DNA from: Streptomyces sp. NBC_01750
GTDB lineage: Bacteria > Actinomycetota > Actinomycetes > Streptomycetales > Streptomycetaceae
Length of the DNA: 64,000 nt
Assembly: GCF_035918095.1 (NCBI RefSeq)
Contig: NZ_CP109137.1
Coordinates: forward strand, 3,536,001 to 3,600,000
Direction: 5' to 3'
Every line of letters begins with the position of its first letter. The stretch's first letter is position 1. Made by a program: the position numbers and the translations under genes. The notes under the pieces are model-generated. The model was given only the letters and a program-made list of their open reading frames with translations, made no database searches and was not told where the DNA came from. Of the stretch, positions 48,403-57,113 are shown piece by piece.

Positions 48403-49560
48403 TTACGGCAGGTTGCGGGCCATCACGATCCGCTGGACCTGGTTCGTGCCCTCGTAGATCTGGGTGATCTTGGCATCGCGCATCATGCGCTCGACCGGGT
48501 AGTCACGGGTGTAGCCGTAGCCGCCGAGCAGCTGGACCGCGTCCGTGGTGACCTCCATCGCGACGTCGGAGGCGAAGCACTTCGCCGCCGCGCCGAAGAA
48601 GGTCAGGTCGCCGTCGACACGCTCCGACTTGGCGGCCGCGGAGTAGGTGAGCTGGCGGGCGGCCTCGAGCTTCATGGCCATGTCGGCGAGCATGAACTGG
48701 ATGCCCTGGAAGTCGGCGATCGGCTTGCCGAACTGCTTGCGCTCCTGGACGTAGCCCTTGGCGTAGTCCAGCGCGCCCTGGGCGATGCCGAGGGCCTGGG
48801 CCGCGATCGTGATGCGGGTGTGATCCAGGGTCTTCATCGCCGTGGCGAAGCCGGTGCCCTCCTCGCCGATCATGCGGTCCGCGGGGATGCGGACGTTGTC
48901 GAGGTAGACCTCACGGGTCGGGGAGCCCTTGATGCCGAGCTTCTTCTCCGGGGCGCCGAAGGAGACACCTTCGTCCGACTTCTCGACGACGAAGGCGCTG
49001 ATGCCCTTGGAGCGCTTGGTCGGGTCGGTGACCGCCATGACCGTGTAGTACTCGGAGACACCGGCGTTGGTGATCCAGCGCTTCACGCCGTTGAGGACCC
49101 AGAAGTCCCCGTCGCGTACGGCCTTCGTCTTCATACCGGCGGCGTCGGAGCCGGCGTCCGGCTCGGAGAGGCAGTACGAGAACATGCCGTCGCCCTGGGC
49201 CAGCGGGCCCAGGTACCTCTTCTTGAGGTCTTCGCCGCCCGAGAGGATCACGGGGAGGGAGCCGAGCTTGTTGACAGCCGGAATGAGGGAGGAGGACGCG
49301 CAGACGCGGGCCACCTCCTCGATGACGATCACGGTCGCCAGCGCGTCGGCGCCGGCGCCGCCGTACTCCTCCGGGACGTGGACCGCGTGCAGATCGGCGG
49401 AGACCAGCGCGTCCAGAGCCTCCTGCGGGAAGCGGGCCTGCTCGTCGACCTCGGCGGCGAACGGCGCGATCTTCGCCTCGGCGAGCGAGCGGATGGCGTC
49501 GCGGAGCATGTCGTGCTCTTCGGACGGGCGGTACAGGTCGAAATCAGCCGATCCGGCCAA
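48403..49560 (-). CDS. Acyl-CoA dehydrogenase
   Basis: A 385-aa flavoenzyme of normal length. Features: 'LRDAIRSLAEAKIAPFAAEV' at the N-terminus, 'MFSYCLSEPDAGSDAAGMKT' (FAD/substrate), 'GVKRWITNAG', 'TRITIAAQALGIAQGALDYA', and C-terminal 'KITQIYEGTNQVQRIVMARN', where the Glu of YEGT is the expected catalytic base. It oxidises acyl-CoA in fatty or branched-chain acid catabolism. The upstream region has a CTAAC-TACC-GTTAAG element that may bind a repressor. Confidence 0.94.
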   Translation of the reverse strand: MAGSADFDLYRPSEEHDMLRDAIRSLAEAKIAPFAAEVDEQARFPQEALDALVSADLHAVHVPEEYGGAGADALATVIVIEEVARVCASSSLIPAVNKLGSLPVILSGGEDLKKRYLGPLAQGDGMFSYCLSEPDAGSDAAGMKTKAVRDGDFWVLNGVKRWITNAGVSEYYTVMAVTDPTKRSKGISAFVVEKSDEGVSFGAPEKKLGIKGSPTREVYLDNVRIPADRMIGEEGTGFATAMKTLDHTRITIAAQALGIAQGALDYAKGYVQERKQFGKPIADFQGIQFMLADMAMKLEAARQLTYSAAAKSERVDGDLTFFGAAAKCFASDVAMEVTTDAVQLLGGYGYTRDYPVERMMRDAKITQIYEGTNQVQRIVMARNLP

Positions 49561-49805
49561 GGTCTCTCACTCCCCAGTGACGCTAACTACCGTTAAGTAA
49601 CCTGATTTTAGTGGTCTTGCTGCTCCCAGGCATACGTGAGCTTGACGACAGCGGGAACCGTCCCCCCGCAGAAGACCGCCCGCGAAACCCCACCGGCCAC
49701 CGGCAGCAACCGCCGACGCCCCCGCCCACGGTCACCATGACCACGGTACGTGCCCCGGCTATGCTCGGGCAGCGCACCTGAGCCCGCACTTCACTGGAGC
49801 ACCGC
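49561..49805. promoter_or_regulatory. Divergent intergenic region with GTTA/TAAC element
   Basis: 245 bp between the acyl-CoA dehydrogenase and UDP-glucose dehydrogenase genes. At 49584-49602 the plus strand reads TAACTACCGTTAAGTAACC, holding TAAC/GTTA half-sites in inverted arrangement and a GTAACC. It is 24 bp before the acyl-CoA dehydrogenase start, a plausible operator. Confidence 0.4.
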
Positions 49806-51149
49806 ATGGCCCTCAAGATCACCGTGATCGGCACCGGATATCTCGGCGCCACACACGCCGCGGCCATGGCGGAGCTGGGTTTCGAAGTGCTCGGCCTCGA
49901 TGTCGTTCCCGAGAAGATCGAGATGCTGTCGGCCGGCAAGGTCCCCATGTACGAGCCGGGACTCGAGGACCTGCTCGCCAAGCATGTCGCCGGGATCGAG
50001 GGATCGAGCGGCCGGCTGCGTTTCACGACCTCCTGGGAGGAGATCGGGGAGTTCGGCGACGTTCATTTCGTCTGCGTGAACACTCCGCAGAAGCACGGCG
50101 AGTACGCCTGCGACATGTCGTACGTGGACCGCGCCTTCACCTCACTCGCGCCGCAGCTGAAGCGGCCGGCGCTGGTCGTCGGCAAGTCGACCGTGCCGGT
50201 CGGCAGCGCGGCCCGGCTGGCGGAGCTGCTCGTCGAGCTGGCTCCGGTGGGCGCGGACGCGGAGCTGGCGTGGAACCCGGAGTTCCTGCGCGAGGGCTTC
50301 GCCGTCCGGGACACGCTGCACCCCGACCGGATCGTGGTCGGCGTGGAGAGCGAGCGCGCGGAGAAGCTGCTGCGCGAGGTGTACGCGACGCCGGTCGGCG
50401 AAGGGTCGCCGTTCGTGGTGATGGACTTCCCGACCGCCGAACTGGTGAAGACCTCCGCGAACTCCTTCCTCGCGACGAAGATCTCGTTCATCAACGCGAT
50501 GGCGGAGGTGTGCGAGGCCGCGGACGGCGATGTAGTGAAGCTGGCCGAGGCGATCGGTTACGACGAGCGGATCGGCTCCAAGTTCCTGCGGGCCGGGATC
50601 GGCTTCGGCGGCGGATGTCTGCCGAAGGACATCCGCGCGTTCATGGCGCGCGCCGGTGAGCTGGGCGCCGACCAGGCGCTGACCTTCCTGCGGGAGGTCG
50701 ACTCGATCAATATGCGGCGGCGCGGTCACATGGTGGAACTGGCGCGGGACGCGGTGGGCGGTGACTCCTTCCTGGGGAAGCGGGTTGCCGTGCTGGGCGC
50801 GACGTTCAAGCCGGACTCGGACGACGTACGGGATTCACCGGCGCTGAATGTGGCGGGCCAGATCCATCTGCAGGGCGGCCAGGTGACGGTGTACGACCCG
50901 AAGGGCATGGAGAACGCGCGCCGCCTCTTCCCGACGCTGGCCTACGCGGAGTCGGCGCTGGACGCGGTGCGCGGCGCGGATGTGGTGCTGCACCTGACGG
51001 AGTGGCGCGAGTTCCGCGAGCTGGACGCGGTGGCGCTGGGCGAGGTCGCGACCAGCCGGATCATCCTGGACGGGCGGAACGCGCTGGACAGCGCGCACTG
51101 GCGCGAGGCGGGCTGGACGTACCGGGCGATGGGCCGCCCGCGCGCCTGA
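49806..51149 (+). CDS. UDP-glucose/GDP-mannose dehydrogenase family protein
   Basis: A 447-aa NAD-dependent enzyme. N-terminal Rossmann motif 'ITVIGTGYLGATHAAAMAELG', 'GKSTVPVGSA', 'AWNPEFLREGFAVRDTLHPD', and catalytic Cys271 in 'GIGFGGGCLPKDIRAF'. C-terminal 'VAVLGATFKPDSDDVRDSPA' completes the fold. It most likely oxidises UDP-glucose to UDP-glucuronate, a donor for wall or capsule polymers; GDP-mannose remains possible given the mannose genes in the window. No ribosome site of note; start ATG at 49806. Confidence 0.93.
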   Translation: MALKITVIGTGYLGATHAAAMAELGFEVLGLDVVPEKIEMLSAGKVPMYEPGLEDLLAKHVAGIEGSSGRLRFTTSWEEIGEFGDVHFVCVNTPQKHGEYACDMSYVDRAFTSLAPQLKRPALVVGKSTVPVGSAARLAELLVELAPVGADAELAWNPEFLREGFAVRDTLHPDRIVVGVESERAEKLLREVYATPVGEGSPFVVMDFPTAELVKTSANSFLATKISFINAMAEVCEAADGDVVKLAEAIGYDERIGSKFLRAGIGFGGGCLPKDIRAFMARAGELGADQALTFLREVDSINMRRRGHMVELARDAVGGDSFLGKRVAVLGATFKPDSDDVRDSPALNVAGQIHLQGGQVTVYDPKGMENARRLFPTLAYAESALDAVRGADVVLHLTEWREFRELDAVALGEVATSRIILDGRNALDSAHWREAGWTYRAMGRPRA

Positions 51150-51200
51150 GCGGCCACGTCGGGGGGCGAGGCGGATCGGAGCGTGCGGGCCCGTGCCCGC

Positions 51201-51246
51201 GGTCGGCCCCCGGGTTGTCAGGTCGGGTCGGCCCCCGGGTTGTCAG
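51201..51246. repeat. Perfect 21-bp direct repeat, two copies
   Basis: Two identical 21-bp copies (51201-51221 and 51226-51246, core GGTCGGCCCCCGGGTTGTCA), offset by 25 bp. The second copy covers the stop codon of the CGNR gene (51243-51245). It contains the palindrome CCCGGG. Confidence 0.9.
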
Positions 51247-51767
51247 ACCGAGGCGTCCGGGTCCGACCGGCGCGCCCTGTAGGTGCGCATCTTGGCGCGG
51301 GCGCCGCAGACCGACATCGAGCACCAGCGGCGGCGGCCTGCCGGGCTGCGGTCGTAGTACGCCCACTGGCAGTCCTCGGCCTCGCATGCCTTGAGGCGTA
51401 CCCAGGTCCCGTCGGCGGCCGCGGCCGCGAGTGCCTCGGCGATACGGGAGACGAGCGTGTCCGGGATCGCCGGACGGAGCGCGGCCGTGCCGTCCTCGGC
51501 CACCGTCACCAGCAGGGGCGCCTCGGCCAGGAAGCTGTCGAGTACCGCCGGCGAGCGGTCCGGTGCGCGGTGGCCCGCGTGCGCCAGGCAGGCGGCGCGC
51601 AGGGCCTCGCGGAGTTCGCGGGCGGCGGGGACGTCCCGCTCGGCGAGACCGAAGACGGCGCGGCCCTCCGTCGTGTCCAGAGCGTCGGTGCCGGTCTCGA
51701 CGTCCAGCGTGTTCACCAGGGCCTCGACCAGCGACAGGCTGCCCGGTGCTGGCGCCTTCTCATTCAT
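51243..51767 (-). CDS. CGNR zinc finger / ABATE domain regulator
   Basis: A 174-aa protein. The N-terminal 120 residues form an ABATE (stress-induced) domain ('PAPGSLSLVEALVNTLDVE'), and the C-terminus carries the CGNR-type zinc finger 'EAEDCQWAYYDRS..RRRWCSMSVCGARAK', with CGAR in place of CGNR. Proteins of this type are thought to be DNA-binding regulators. It is divergent from the VOC gene, and the 94-bp gap contains several GTTAC/GTAAC half-sites, so autoregulation is plausible. Confidence 0.9.
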   Translation of the reverse strand: MNEKAPAPGSLSLVEALVNTLDVETGTDALDTTEGRAVFGLAERDVPAARELREALRAACLAHAGHRAPDRSPAVLDSFLAEAPLLVTVAEDGTAALRPAIPDTLVSRIAEALAAAAADGTWVRLKACEAEDCQWAYYDRSPAGRRRWCSMSVCGARAKMRTYRARRSDPDASV

Positions 51768-51776
51768 GGTTGCGAC

Positions 51777-51837
51777 GTTACCTCCAATAGGAGAGCATCA
51801 AGTAACCGTTACCTGTTACTAGTGCTTAGCGGTAACC
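51777..51837. promoter_or_regulatory. Cluster of GTTACC/GTAACC half-sites between CGNR and VOC genes
   Basis: GTTACC at 51777-51782, GTAACCGTTACC at 51802-51813 (containing the palindrome GTAAC-C-GTTAC), GTTAC at 51815-51819 and GGTAACC at 51831-51837. All are in the 94-bp gap between the divergent genes. This looks like a multi-site operator, perhaps for the adjacent CGNR protein. Confidence 0.5.
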
Positions 51838-51861
51838 GGTACACCGACCGAGGAGGAAACC

Positions 51862-52224
51862 ATGGCCATCGCCACGCTGGGGACCGTCGTTCTGGACTGT
51901 CCCGATCCCGTCGCACTCGGCCGTTTCTACGCCGCGCTGCTGGGCGGCCGGGTCCAGGACGACGGCGAGGGCTGGGTCGACCTGGCAGAAGCCCCGGGCA
52001 CCCCGCTGGCCTTCCAGGCCGCGCCCGGCTTCGTACCGCCGAAGTGGCCGGCTCCCGACGGCTCGCAGCAGTTCCACCTGGACCTGACGGTGGAGGATCT
52101 GGACGCGGCGGAGAAGCGGGTACTGGCGCTGGGCGCGACGGTGCTGGACGCGGAGGACAGGGCACGGTCCTGGCGGGTGTACGCGGATCCGGCGGGCCAT
52201 CCGTTCTGCCTCTGCGCCTGCTGA
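51862..52224 (+). CDS. VOC (glyoxalase-fold) family protein
   Basis: A 120-aa protein with AGGAGG five or six bases upstream of ATG. The fold shows 'LGTVVLDCPDPVALGRFYAA', 'QQFHLDLTVEDLDAAEKRVL', and 'WRVYADPAGHPFCLCAC', a two-domain VOC arrangement. VOC members include glyoxalases, dioxygenases and antibiotic-binding proteins; the metal ligands match only loosely, so no activity is assigned. Probably under the control of the divergent CGNR regulator. Confidence 0.9.
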   Translation: MAIATLGTVVLDCPDPVALGRFYAALLGGRVQDDGEGWVDLAEAPGTPLAFQAAPGFVPPKWPAPDGSQQFHLDLTVEDLDAAEKRVLALGATVLDAEDRARSWRVYADPAGHPFCLCAC

Positions 52225-52263
52225 GGGGCGGCGCGCGCTGAGGGGCGGCCCGCGCGCCGGGGT

Positions 52264-53355
52264 TCAGGCGTCCAGCGTCGGCAGCGTTGCCGTCGACGGC
52301 CCGCGGCGCGGCTGCGTGGCGCGGGCCAGGAACTCCGCGTCCCGTAGCACCCGGGACACGTTCGACCAGGTCAGGGCCTCGATATCCGGCTCCGGCCAGT
52401 CGCGGTCGAGGAGTTCGGCGATCACCCGGGGGAAGCAGGACACATCGCCCAGTCCCGGGGCGTGCGGGGTTCCGGTGTCGTAGGCGCCGCTGAGGCCGAC
52501 CGACTCCGGGCCCGCCACCTCGCGGACGTGGTCCAGGCGGTCCGCCGTCTCACGGATCGTCGTGGCCGTGCACGCGACCATGCACACGCCACGGTTGGCA
52601 CGCAGCAGGCCCAGCACATCGTCAGGGACCCGCGCCGGGTGGTGCGAGACGACCACAGGCGCCCCGGCGACCGCGAGCGTACGGCGCATCGTGTCGGCCG
52701 AGCAGCCGGCGAGGTCGACGAGGACACCGAGGCGGTTCATCTCGCGAACGACCTCGTGGCCGAAGCGGGTCAGCCCGGTGCCCTGCGTCCAGCTGGTGCC
52801 CGCGAGGGTGAGGCTGCGGACGCCGAGGGCGTGGAACGCCCGCAGCGTGCCCAGCGAGTCGCTCAGCGCCGGGCCCGCCACCGGGCCGAGCAGGGTGGCG
52901 ACGCGGCCGCAGTTGCGGGCGTCGGCCAGGTCGTCGGCACTCAGCGCGAGGCGCAGGCCCTCGGGGCAGGAGGCCACCAGGGAGCGGACCAGGTCGATCT
53001 GTTCCAGGGTGGCGCTCAGTGCACGTTCCCCGGTCAGCTCGGGCGGCACGTGCAGGGACAGGAACTGCGCGCCGACGCATCCGTCGCGCAGCCGCGGGAT
53101 GTCGGTCTCCAGCACGCGCTCGCCCAGTTCGATGTCGTACTCGTACCCGGAGGCGTATTTCAGCGCCCGGGCCAGTCCGCTGTGACCGTCGGCTATGGGG
53201 TGCGCGGCGAGGAGTTCGCGGGCGCGTTCAAGGCTTCCGGCAGGCTCTGCCTGCGCGGGCCGCCCGGCCGGCACTCCCGTGCTGGGCGGGAGCGGGCTGT
53301 CGAGATCACCGACCGCGGCGGTGGCGGCATGGGGGTCGTCCTCGAGATCTGCCAT
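52264..53355 (-). CDS. M19 dipeptidase-like protein lacking most metal ligands
   Basis: A 363-aa paralogue of the neighbouring intact dipeptidase. A Pro/Ala-rich N-terminal extension (40 residues) precedes the fold. Aligned by eye with the intact copy: His58 remains, but the Asp of HxD is Gly60 (DGHSGL), the bridging Glu is Val159 (LLGPVAG), the third ligand His is Gly217 (LVDLAGC), His238 remains, and the catalytic Asp of GGDFDG is Ala (SGAYDTG). The fold and frame are otherwise intact with normal codon use, so it looks like a maintained pseudoenzyme. Downstream of the intact gene but separated by a strong terminator. Confidence 0.85.
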   Translation of the reverse strand: MADLEDDPHAATAAVGDLDSPLPPSTGVPAGRPAQAEPAGSLERARELLAAHPIADGHSGLARALKYASGYEYDIELGERVLETDIPRLRDGCVGAQFLSLHVPPELTGERALSATLEQIDLVRSLVASCPEGLRLALSADDLADARNCGRVATLLGPVAGPALSDSLGTLRAFHALGVRSLTLAGTSWTQGTGLTRFGHEVVREMNRLGVLVDLAGCSADTMRRTLAVAGAPVVVSHHPARVPDDVLGLLRANRGVCMVACTATTIRETADRLDHVREVAGPESVGLSGAYDTGTPHAPGLGDVSCFPRVIAELLDRDWPEPDIEALTWSNVSRVLRDAEFLARATQPRRGPSTATLPTLDA

Positions 53356-53433
53356 GTCTGGGTGCTCCGAGCTTCGACGGCGGTGCCGTAGGGCCACCGT
53401 GGCACGGGAGCGGCGAGGGTTCACGGCAGGGTG

Positions 53434-53479
53434 GTGCGTTCGGGGGTACGGCGCCTCGTTCCCGTACCCCCGAACGCAC
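53434..53479 (-). terminator. Very strong hairpin terminator between dipeptidase genes
   Basis: Perfect 18-bp stem (53434-53451 with 53462-53479) and 10-nt loop, beginning at the base next to the stop codon of the intact dipeptidase (minus strand). It should separate expression of the two paralogues. Confidence 0.85.
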
Positions 53480-54676
53480 TCAGCCGTCGAGCTGCTCGAT
53501 CGTCGCGTTGGACGGTCCGCGGCCCCTCTGGAGGTCGCGGGCGACGTCCTCCGCCGCGCGCAGAGTGCGCACCGCGTTCTGCCAGGTGAGCTTCGCCAGA
53601 TCGGCGTCGGACCAGCCGCGGCGCAGCAGCTCCGCGATCAGGTTCGGGTAGCCGGCGACGTCCTCGAGCCCGGCCGGGGTGAAGGCCGTGCCGTCGAAGT
53701 CGCCGCCGATGCCGATGTGGTCGATGCCGGCGACCTCGCGCATATGGTCGAGATGGTCGGCGACCGTCGCGGCCGTCGCCATCGGCCGGGGGTTCGCCGC
53801 CTCGAAGGCCTGATGGACCTTCATCGCCTCCCGTGTGGTGTCCAGGTGGTGGAGGCCGTGCGCGCGCATGTTCTCGTCCGCGGCCAGGGTCCACTCGACG
53901 GCCGCCGGGAGGATGAACTTCGGTACGAACGTCGCCATGGCGATACCGCCGTTGGCAGGCAGCTGGGCCAGCACCTCGTCGGGAATGTTGCGCACGTGGT
54001 CGCATATGGCCCGGGACGAGGAGTGCGAGAAGACGACCGGCGCGACCGAGGTGGCGAGCGCGTCCCGCATCGTCGATTCGGCGACGTGCGAGAGGTCGAC
54101 CAGCATGCCGACACGGTTCATCTCCCGTACGACTTCATGGCCGAAGGCCGACAGACCGCCGACGCCCACCTCGTCGGTCGCCGAGTCCGCCCACGCGATG
54201 TTGTCGTTGTGGGTGAGCGTCATATAGCGGACGCCCAGCGCGAACAGGGCCCGCAGGGTGGCGAGGGAGTTGTTGATGGAGTGGCCGCCCTCGGCGCCCA
54301 TGAGCGAGGCGATACGGCCCTCGCCACGCGCCTTCTCCATATCGTCGGCGCTCAGGGCCGCGGCCAGGTCCGCCGGATAGCGCTCAAGGAGCTGGCGCAC
54401 CCCGTCGATCTGCTCGAGGGTCGCGCTGACCGCATCGTCGCCGGCCATGTCGCTGCGTACGTACACGGACCAGAACTGCGCGCCGACCCCGCCGGAGCGC
54501 AGCCTCGGGATGTCGGTGTGCAGTCGGCCGGTCTGGTCGGCGGAGATGTCGAGGAGGTCCAGGTCGTAGCGGACATGCTGGCGCAGCGCCCAGGGCAGGT
54601 CGTTGTGGCCGTCGACGACGGGGTGGGCGGCGAGGAGTTCGCGCGCCGCGATCAGAAAGTCCGTGGCTGAGTCCAT
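53480..54676 (-). CDS. Membrane dipeptidase (M19, renal dipeptidase family)
   Basis: A 398-aa zinc dipeptidase. All expected ligands are present: His24 and Asp26 (VDGHNDLPW), bridging Glu129 (LMGAEGGHS), His197 (VDLSHV), His218 (VFSHSSSRA), and the catalytic Asp in [10 protein letters not shown]. It matches Sco3058 of S. coelicolor, a characterised renal-dipeptidase homologue that prefers L-D dipeptides. It carries no signal peptide, so it is probably cytoplasmic. Likely roles are dipeptide salvage, including wall-derived L-D peptides; a POT importer lies 5 kb away. It begins 6 bp upstream of purE on the same strand. Confidence 0.95.
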   Translation of the reverse strand: MDSATDFLIAARELLAAHPVVDGHNDLPWALRQHVRYDLDLLDISADQTGRLHTDIPRLRSGGVGAQFWSVYVRSDMAGDDAVSATLEQIDGVRQLLERYPADLAAALSADDMEKARGEGRIASLMGAEGGHSINNSLATLRALFALGVRYMTLTHNDNIAWADSATDEVGVGGLSAFGHEVVREMNRVGMLVDLSHVAESTMRDALATSVAPVVFSHSSSRAICDHVRNIPDEVLAQLPANGGIAMATFVPKFILPAAVEWTLAADENMRAHGLHHLDTTREAMKVHQAFEAANPRPMATAATVADHLDHMREVAGIDHIGIGGDFDGTAFTPAGLEDVAGYPNLIAELLRRGWSDADLAKLTWQNAVRTLRAAEDVARDLQRGRGPSNATIEQLDG

Positions 54677-54682
54677 TGCCTC

Positions 54683-55219
54683 TTACTTCCCGAAGCCGAA
54701 GGCGCCCGCACCCTCGACCTTGGTGCGCAGCCGTTTGCCCTTCTCGGTGGCCTGGTCGTTCAGCTCCTGCTGGAACTCCCGCATACGGGCGAGGAGTTCG
54801 CTGTCGTGGGTAGCCAGGATGCGGGCCGCGAGCAGACCGGCGTTACGGGCGCCGGCGACGGAGACGGTGGCCACGGGCACGCCCGCCGGCATCTGCACGA
54901 TGGAGAGCAGGGAGTCCATCCCGTCGAGGTACTTCAGCGGCACCGGCACGCCGATCACCGGCAGCGGGGTGACGGAAGCGAGCATGCCCGGCAGATGGGC
55001 CGCTCCCCCGGCGCCCGCGATGATCGCCTTGAGGCCGCGGCCGTCGGCCTCCTCGCCGTACGCGATCATCTCGCGCGGCATCCGGTGCGCGGAGACGACA
55101 TCCACCTCGAAGGGAATCTCGAACTCTTCGAGGGCCTGCGCGGCGGCCTCCATGACGGGCCAGTCGGAGTCCGAGCCCATGACGATGCCGACGAGGGGGC
55201 TGGCTGCGGGGCTGGTCAT
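54683..55219 (-). CDS. purE: 5-(carboxyamino)imidazole ribonucleotide mutase
   Basis: A 178-aa class I PurE. Motifs '[20 protein letters not shown]' and '[10 protein letters not shown]' (catalytic His), then '[14 protein letters not shown]' and 'PVIGVPVP'. It converts N5-CAIR, the product of PurK, to CAIR in purine synthesis. Start overlaps purK stop (ATGA, 55216-55219), so they are coupled. The frame extends upstream inside purK but the family start is clear. The last 20 residues are a short basic/Gly tail. Confidence 0.97.
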   Translation of the reverse strand: MTSPAASPLVGIVMGSDSDWPVMEAAAQALEEFEIPFEVDVVSAHRMPREMIAYGEEADGRGLKAIIAGAGGAAHLPGMLASVTPLPVIGVPVPLKYLDGMDSLLSIVQMPAGVPVATVSVAGARNAGLLAARILATHDSELLARMREFQQELNDQATEKGKRLRTKVEGAGAFGFGK

Positions 55220-56379
55220 TCCGTGATCGTTCCTCTGAGATAGCCGGCTGCGTGACGGGCGCGCTCCAGCACGTCGTCCAGATCGTCGCCGTAGGTGTTG
55301 ACGTGCCCCACCTTGCGGCCGGGCTTCACGTCCTTGCCATACATATGGATCTTGAGCTGTGGGTCGCGGGCCATGCAGTGCAGATAGGCCGCGTACATGT
55401 CGGGGTAGTCGCCCCCCAGCACATTGCACATGACCGTCCAGCCGCTCCGCGGGCGCGGGTCGCCGAGCGGGAGGTCGAGGATGGCGCGGACATGGTTGGC
55501 GAACTGCGAGGTGACTGCGCCGTCCTGGGTCCAGTGGCCGGAGTTGTGCGGGCGCATGGCGAGCTCGTTGACCAGGATGCGGCCGTCGGTCGTCTCGAAG
55601 AGCTCGACCGCGAGATGGCCGACGACGCCGAGGTCCTTCGCGATCCGCAGGGCAAGCTCCTGTGCCTGTCCCGCGAGCGCCTCCGGCAGATTCGGCGCGG
55701 GCGCGATCACCGTGTCGCAGACGCCGTCGACCTGCTGGGACTCGACGACGGGATAGGCGACGGCCTGGCCGTGCGGGGAGCGGACGATGTTCGCCGCGAG
55801 CTCGCGGGTGAAGTCGACCTTCTCCTCCGCGAGGACGGGGACACCGGCCCGGAACGGGGCCTCGGCGTCGTGCTGCGTACGGACGAACCAGACGCCCTTG
55901 CCGTCGTAGCCGCCGCGCACCGTCTTGAGGATGACGGGGAAGCCGCCCACCTCCTCGGCGAACGCCGACACATCGGCGGGGTCCGCGACGATGCGGTGGC
56001 GCGGGCTGGGCGCACCGAGCTCGTCGAGCTTGGCGCGCATCACGCCCTTGTCCTGCGCATGCACCAAGGCCCCGGACCCCGGACGGACGGGGATGCCGTC
56101 CGTCTCCAGGGCCCGCAGGTGCTCGATCGGGACATGCTCGTGATCGAAAGTGATCACGTCACAGCCCCGCGCGAACTCACGCAGCGTGTCCAGGTCGCGA
56201 TAGTCGCCGATGACGACCTCGCTGACCACCTGGGCCGCCGAGTCCTGCGGAGTGTCACTGAGGAGCTTGAATCTGATGCCGAGGGGGATGCCCGCCTCGT
56301 GGGTCATACGGGCGAGCTGACCGCCGCCGACCATGCCGACTACCGGGAACGTCACCCTCTTAGGGTATCCGCCGCCCAC
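55216..56379 (-). CDS. purK: 5-(carboxyamino)imidazole ribonucleotide synthase
   Basis: A 387-aa ATP-grasp enzyme that carboxylates AIR using ATP and bicarbonate. Motifs: '[20 protein letters not shown]', '[14 protein letters not shown]', ATP-grasp '[20 protein letters not shown]' and '[19 protein letters not shown]'. The GTG at 56379 is preferred because AGGAGG lies 10 bp upstream; the internal GTG at 56355 (the usual family start) has only an overlapping AGAGGG. This adds eight residues. First gene of purK-purE. Confidence 0.96.
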   Translation of the reverse strand: MGGGYPKRVTFPVVGMVGGGQLARMTHEAGIPLGIRFKLLSDTPQDSAAQVVSEVVIGDYRDLDTLREFARGCDVITFDHEHVPIEHLRALETDGIPVRPGSGALVHAQDKGVMRAKLDELGAPSPRHRIVADPADVSAFAEEVGGFPVILKTVRGGYDGKGVWFVRTQHDAEAPFRAGVPVLAEEKVDFTRELAANIVRSPHGQAVAYPVVESQQVDGVCDTVIAPAPNLPEALAGQAQELALRIAKDLGVVGHLAVELFETTDGRILVNELAMRPHNSGHWTQDGAVTSQFANHVRAILDLPLGDPRPRSGWTVMCNVLGGDYPDMYAAYLHCMARDPQLKIHMYGKDVKPGRKVGHVNTYGDDLDDVLERARHAAGYLRGTITE

Positions 56380-56389
56380 GGTGGCCCTG

Positions 56390-56395
56390 CCTCCT
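56390..56395 (-). promoter_or_regulatory. Ribosome binding site deciding the purK start
   Basis: AGGAGG on the minus strand, 10 bp before the GTG at 56379. It supports the extended purK start over GTG 56355. Confidence 0.6.
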
Positions 56396-56527
56396 GCGGG
56401 CCCGGGCCGCCGTAGCCCTCGTCACAACATCGCCACTCCTTTGCAAACGTCCGCAGGCAACTCCTGGGAGTGCTGGTTAGCATGGCTGAGTTGACGACAC
56501 CGACCCGAACGGGGCTGAGCGATCACC

Positions 56528-57034
56528 ATGAGTGAACGAAGCGCACTGCGTGTGCGGCTCGAACAGCTCACGCGCGAGTTCGCGAAGTTCGGCGCGGTTG
56601 GTGGTGTGGGGCTCCTGGTGGACCTGGGAGTCTTCAATCTCGTACGGACTCTCACGGACCTGCCCGTCGTACGGGCGAGCATCGTGGCCACGGTCGTCGC
56701 CATCGCCTTCAACTATCTGGGCTTCCGCTACTTCACCTACCGGGACCGCGACAAGGGCCGCAGGACCAAGGAGCTGACGCTCTTCTTCCTGTTCAGCCTG
56801 GTCGGGCTCGTGATCCAGAGCGGGGTGCTCTACGCCGCGACGTACGGGTTCGGCTGGGACAGTCCGCTCCAGAGCAATGTGTTCAAGTTCCTCGGTATCG
56901 GCATCGCGACGCTGTTCCGCTTCTGGTCGTACCGCACCTGGGTGTTCCGGGCGCTGCCGGCCCGCGAGGCCGTACAGACCGCGGAGTCCTTCCTCGGGCA
57001 GCGGCAGCCGCAGCCCGACCGGGTCGCGCGCTGA
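56528..57034 (+). CDS. GtrA family membrane protein
   Basis: A 168-aa protein with four membrane helices. 'EFAKFGAVGGVGLLVDLGVF' and 'FNYLGFRYFTYRD' are the GtrA/DPMS2-like signatures, and 'RFWSYRTWVFR' is at the C-terminus. GtrA proteins are thought to move undecaprenyl-phosphate-linked sugars, or assist glycosyltransferases, for envelope polysaccharides. Fits the sugar-nucleotide and GT genes of the window. Divergent from purK, with the HK gene converging from the other side. Confidence 0.92.
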   Translation: MSERSALRVRLEQLTREFAKFGAVGGVGLLVDLGVFNLVRTLTDLPVVRASIVATVVAIAFNYLGFRYFTYRDRDKGRRTKELTLFFLFSLVGLVIQSGVLYAATYGFGWDSPLQSNVFKFLGIGIATLFRFWSYRTWVFRALPAREAVQTAESFLGQRQPQPDRVAR

Positions 57035-57113
57035 GTCTGCTCGCACGCCGAGCCCGGGCATGCGCCGAGCCCGGTCCGGCGCCGAGCCGAGGCCGCCCCC
57101 TGCCGCCCGACGG

